DNA of 9,004 nucleotides from PBB1 sp046154125. GTDB lineage: Bacteria > Pseudomonadota > Gammaproteobacteria > Burkholderiales > Burkholderiaceae_C. Position 1 is the first letter of the stretch, and every line of letters begins with the position of its first letter. The translations under genes were made by a program, and so were the position numbers. Below the pieces are notes generated by a model, which was not told where the DNA came from, ran no database searches, and saw nothing but the letters and a program-made list of their open reading frames with translations. Positions 6,273 through 9,004 of the stretch are shown here, in pieces. The stretch covers positions 1 through 9,004 of the forward strand of contig JBJXEJ010000154.1 of the NCBI GenBank assembly GCA_046154125.1. The letters are read 5' to 3'.

Positions 6273-8432
6273 TCAGTGACGGGACCGCCGAACCAGCGAG
6301 CCGATATCGAGAATCAGGGCGACCCGTCCGTCGCCCATGATGGTCGCGCCCGACACGTCGGTGACGCGTCGGTAGTTGGATTCGAGGTTCTTTACCACGA
6401 CCTGCTGCTGGCCGAGCAGGTCGTCGACGAGCAGCGCAACACGCCCGCCCTCGGCCTCCACCACGACCATGATGCCGCCGGCGGCGTCAGGATCGACGCG
6501 CGGCACGCTGAAGACCTTTTCCAATTCCAGCACCGGCATGTATTCGTCGCGCACCATCACGACACGGCCGCTGCCGCCCACCGTCTTGACGACGTCGGGG
6601 CGCACCTGGAACGACTCCACCACCGAAGCGAGCGGCAGGATGTAGACCTCGTCGCCCACCCCTACGCTCATGCCGTCCATGATGGCCAGAGTAAGCGGCA
6701 GCCGCACCTTGACACTCATGCCGCAGCCTTCGGCCGAATCGATCTCGACGGTACCGCCCAACGAGGTGATGTTCTTGATCACGACGTCCATGCCCACACC
6801 GCGCCCCGACACATCGGTGACCACCTCCGCGGTGGAAAAGCCGGCGGCGAAGACCAGGTTCCAGACTTCGTTGTCGGTCATCGAATCGGGCGCGTCGATG
6901 CCTTTTTCGCGCGCCTTCTTCAGGAGTTTTTCGCGCGACAGGCCCTTGCCGTCGTCGCGAACCTCGATCACGATCGAGCCGCCCTGGTGCGAGGCGCTGA
7001 GCGTGATGGTGCCGTGTTCCGATTTGCCCTTCGCAAGCCGCTCGGACGGCGACTCGATGCCATGGTCGCAGCTGTTGCGCACCAGGTGGGTCAGCGGGTC
7101 GGTGATCTTCTCGACCATGCCCTTGTCGAGTTCGGTCGACTCGCCCTTGGTCACGAAGTCGACCTTCTTGCCCAGCTTGGCGGCCAGGTCGCGCAGCATG
7201 CGCGGGAACCGGCTGAACACTGTCGACATCGGGATCATGCGGATGGCCATCACGCACTCTTGCAGGTCGCGCGTATTGCGGTCCAGGTCGGCCAGGCCCT
7301 TGGCGAGCTGCTGGTACAGGCCCGCATCCACCTTGGCACCGGTCTGCGCGAGCATGGCCTGCGTGATCACGAGCTCACCCACCAGGTTGATGAGCTGGTC
7401 GACCTTGTCGACCGACACGCGCAGGGTCGTCGCTTCTGCGCTCGCTGCGGTGCTGTCGGCCTTCACGGCCTTGGGCCGGGCCGAGGCCGGCTCGGCCATG
7501 ACCGGCGCGGCGGCCGAAGCGGCCGGCGCAATCGCGGGAGCCCCTGGCGCATTGTCGAAAAACCCGAATCCGACGTCGGAAGGCTCGGGTGCTGCGTCGA
7601 GCGGCGCGCCCGGCGCACCAGCATGCCAACCATAGCCAGGGCCGAACGGCAACAGCTGCACCTGTTCGCGTGCCACATGGAACGTGAACAAGTCCAGCAG
7701 GTCATCGTCACTGCTGGTGGTGGTGACCTTGAAGCGCCGCATCGAATCGGCCGCCTGGCCGCCGTCGATGGGTTCGATCCGGCCCAGGTCAATGACTTCG
7801 CTGAAAAGTTCGACCAGGCTGTTGGCCTGTTTCGGGTCGGTCAGCGGGCCGACGCGCAGTTCGAGAACACGCTCGTTCGACGCTGGCGCCGCGCCTGCCG
7901 CCGGCGCTGCCATCGGGGAAGCAGCGGTTGGCAAGGGAACGCGGGCCGACACGGCAGGACCCTCCGCGCGCGCGACCGGTGCCGTGGTCCCGTCCGCCCC
8001 CGCTGGCCTGCCGTCGGCCATGGCCCGAATGTGGATGCGCAATTCGGTCGTGTCGACCTCGCCGGCGCGCCGACCATGCTGGTGCGCAGAAAGCATTTCG
8101 CGCAACGCGTCGCCCGCCTGCAACAACACATCCACCATCGGTGCACTGGGCATCAGTTCATGGCGGCGCAGCTTGTCGAGCAACGACTCCATCTGGTGTG
8201 TGAGCTCGGCGACATCCTTGAAGCCGAAAGTCGCCGCGCCCCCCTTCACCGAATGTGCGCATCGAAAGATCGAATTCAGTTCTTCGTCGTCGGCGGCCGC
8301 GATATCGATGCCCAGCAGCTGCTGCTCCATGCGTGCCAGGTTTTCTTCGGCCTCTTCGAAGAACACCTGGTAGAACTGGCTCAGGTCGATGCCGGCATCG
8401 CCCGCAGCGCCCTCGGAGTGGGAATTGGACAT
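6273..8432 (-). CDS. cheA: Chemotaxis histidine kinase CheA
   Basis: This 719-residue kinase has the full five-domain layout. P1 (HPt, about 15-120) carries the phosphorylated His60 in CAHSVKGGAATFGF. A P2-like CheY-binding domain (about 187-262) ends in DDDLLDLFTFHVAREQVQL, resembling the end of the E. coli P2 domain. P3 is the dimerisation domain (about 336-400). P4 is the ATP-binding domain (about 400-580), with N box HLVRNSCDHGIE (449-460), G1 DDGKGL (493-498), F-box FAAGFST (528-534) and G2 GRGVGMDVV (543-551). P5 is a CheW-like domain (about 582-715). Ala/Pro-rich linkers of about 45 and 70 residues flank P2. Receptor signals set the rate at which CheA phosphorylates itself and passes phosphate to CheY, and usually also to CheB. 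The gene lies 40 bases after cheY; the Shine-Dalgarno sequence before its ATG is weak. All catalytic residues look intact. Confidence 0.98.
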   Translation of the reverse strand: MSNSHSEGAAGDAGIDLSQFYQVFFEEAEENLARMEQQLLGIDIAAADDEELNSIFRCAHSVKGGAATFGFKDVAELTHQMESLLDKLRRHELMPSAPMVDVLLQAGDALREMLSAHQHGRRAGEVDTTELRIHIRAMADGRPAGADGTTAPVARAEGPAVSARVPLPTAASPMAAPAAGAAPASNERVLELRVGPLTDPKQANSLVELFSEVIDLGRIEPIDGGQAADSMRRFKVTTTSSDDDLLDLFTFHVAREQVQLLPFGPGYGWHAGAPGAPLDAAPEPSDVGFGFFDNAPGAPAIAPAASAAAPVMAEPASARPKAVKADSTAASAEATTLRVSVDKVDQLINLVGELVITQAMLAQTGAKVDAGLYQQLAKGLADLDRNTRDLQECVMAIRMIPMSTVFSRFPRMLRDLAAKLGKKVDFVTKGESTELDKGMVEKITDPLTHLVRNSCDHGIESPSERLAKGKSEHGTITLSASHQGGSIVIEVRDDGKGLSREKLLKKAREKGIDAPDSMTDNEVWNLVFAAGFSTAEVVTDVSGRGVGMDVVIKNITSLGGTVEIDSAEGCGMSVKVRLPLTLAIMDGMSVGVGDEVYILPLASVVESFQVRPDVVKTVGGSGRVVMVRDEYMPVLELEKVFSVPRVDPDAAGGIMVVVEAEGGRVALLVDDLLGQQQVVVKNLESNYRRVTDVSGATIMGDGRVALILDIGSLVRRSRH

Positions 8433-8472
8433 GGTCGCTTTTCGTTACGGGTGCGGGCAGCGGGCGAGCAAA

Positions 8473-8835
8473 CTAGCGCACCACTTTCCTGATGACTTCG
8501 ATCAGCTTGACCGGGTCGAACGGCTTGACCAGCCAGCCCGTGGCGCCGGCACCGCGGCCGGCCTGCTTCATTTCGTCGCTAGACTCGGTGGTGAGGATCA
8601 GGATCGGCGTGCTCTTGAACTTGGGGATGGCGCGCAGCTTGCGGGTCAGGCCGAGGCCGTCCATGCGAGGCATGTTCTGGTCGGTCAACACCAGGCTGAA
8701 GTCGCGCTGGCCCGCCTTCTCCCAGGCGTCCTGGCCATCGACGGCCTCGACAACGTTGAAACCGGCGTTCTTCAAGGTGAACGAAACCATCTGGCGCATC
8801 GAGGCTGAATCATCGACGGCAAGGATTGAGTGCAT
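8473..8835 (-). CDS. cheY: CheY single-domain response regulator
   Basis: This 120-residue protein is a receiver domain with no output domain. D8 and D9 form the acidic pocket, D52 (in LTDQNMPRMDG) is the phospho-acceptor, T82 the switch threonine and K104 (in VKPFD) the conserved lysine. The aromatic switch position that is Tyr106 in E. coli CheY is Trp101 here (GWLVKPF), and the residue after the phospho-Asp is Gln53 instead of Trp58. Both are common in the short CheY type found next to cheA in many bacteria. It should accept phosphate from CheA and, in the usual scheme, bind the flagellar switch; another output or a phosphate-sink role cannot be excluded. The start has a clear ribosome site. 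It is 40 bases upstream of cheA and 63 downstream of an unidentified gene. Confidence 0.97.
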   Translation of the reverse strand: MHSILAVDDSASMRQMVSFTLKNAGFNVVEAVDGQDAWEKAGQRDFSLVLTDQNMPRMDGLGLTRKLRAIPKFKSTPILILTTESSDEMKQAGRGAGATGWLVKPFDPVKLIEVIRKVVR

Positions 8836-8841
8836 CGTTTT

Positions 8842-8846
8842 CTCCG
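8842..8846 (-). promoter_or_regulatory. Ribosome binding site of cheY
   Basis: The minus strand reads CGGAG, with 6 bases between it and the ATG at 8835. It confirms the start, which also begins exactly at the first receiver strand. Confidence 0.7.
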
Positions 8847-8858
8847 GGAAACAGGTTG

Positions 8859-8881
8859 TTTTTCGGACAAATTCCGGAAAA
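8859..8881. repeat. Imperfect inverted repeat upstream of cheY
   Basis: Two 9-base arms (8859-8867 and 8873-8881) pair with one mismatch around a 5-base loop, in the 63-base gap before cheY. In plus-strand RNA the mismatch becomes a U-G wobble; in minus-strand RNA it is C-A. It could be an operator or a weak RNA structure, and no promoter elements were recognised beside it. Confidence 0.4.
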
Positions 8882-8898
8882 CTTGAAAGGTTTGGGTG

Positions 8899-9004
8899 TC
8901 AGAACAACTCGACGGAGCCAGCGTCCATCTCGTCTTGGGTGACCGGGTTGGGACGCAGCGGCGCCTCTTCGATCACCGTTTCGCCGTCCTCGTCGTCGCC
9001 CATC
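8899..9004 (-). CDS. C-terminal end of an unrecognised protein (5' end outside window)
   Basis: An open frame enters from the right edge and ends at TGA 8899-8901; 34 complete codons are visible. The translation starts with acidic MGDDEDGETVIEEAP and finishes QDEMDAGSVELF. The first visible Met lies at the window edge with no upstream sequence to judge, and the peptide is too short and linker-like to be a whole protein, so I treat it as a tail. Codon use and its position 63 bases before cheY on the same strand suggest it is the preceding gene of the operon. The final residues loosely recall CheY-binding peptides at the end of CheZ or the start of FliM, but the match is weak. A STAS-domain protein or another chemotaxis accessory protein is equally possible. 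No function can be assigned from this fragment. Confidence 0.65.
   Translation of the reverse strand, partial: MGDDEDGETVIEEAPLRPNPVTQDEMDAGSVELF

Noticed and set aside
6276..8492. Long plus-strand open frame (738 codons) opposite cheA
   Set aside because: It covers almost exactly the cheA gene in the antisense frame, has no domain signature, and arises from GC-rich codon bias.
1..9004. CRISPR arrays, insertion sequences, tRNA or rRNA genes, phage genes
   Set aside because: No regularly spaced repeats, transposase-like frames, terminal inverted repeats or RNA gene signatures were seen; coding is nearly continuous and uniform in composition.

Overview
The window is GC-rich (roughly 65%) and densely coded, in a style typical of Betaproteobacteria. 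The MCP C-terminal tails and the free-standing Cache gene inside a chemotaxis cluster point to order Burkholderiales, perhaps a Comamonadaceae-like lineage. That placement comes from remembered family features, not a search.

Almost everything belongs to one chemosensory gene cluster read from right to left on the minus strand. In transcription order it contains: the 3' end of an unrecognised gene (8899-9004, cut by the window edge), cheY (8473-8835), cheA (6273-8432), a small exported single-Cache protein (5761-6228), an MCP with a short periplasmic domain (3970-5721), cheW (3381-3908), and a second MCP with a long helical periplasmic domain (1205-3337). Gaps between these genes are 39-63 bases, and no hairpin followed by a T-run interrupts them, so they look like one operon. 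A hairpin just after the last MCP (1151-1181) probably ends it.

Beyond that lie a minus-strand OmpR-type response regulator (306-1034) and, converging on it from the plus strand, the last 91 residues of a sensor histidine kinase (3-278). The two genes end 27 bases apart.

Functionally, the MCPs sense ligands in the periplasm, CheW couples them to CheA, and CheA passes phosphate to CheY, which acts on the flagellar motor or another output. The Cache protein is probably a soluble ligand-binding partner, though this is inference. The adaptation enzymes CheR, CheB and CheD are not in the window, yet both MCPs carry methylation sites and an xWxxF tail suited to tethering such enzymes. They should therefore lie upstream of the window or elsewhere in the genome.

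I found no wholly new system. The points most worth a second look are the free-standing Cache protein with a likely cysteine pair, the Glu-rich versus Gln-rich methylation sites of the two MCPs, their shared C-terminal tail, the response regulator with an altered acidic pocket, and the unidentified acidic tail at the right edge.
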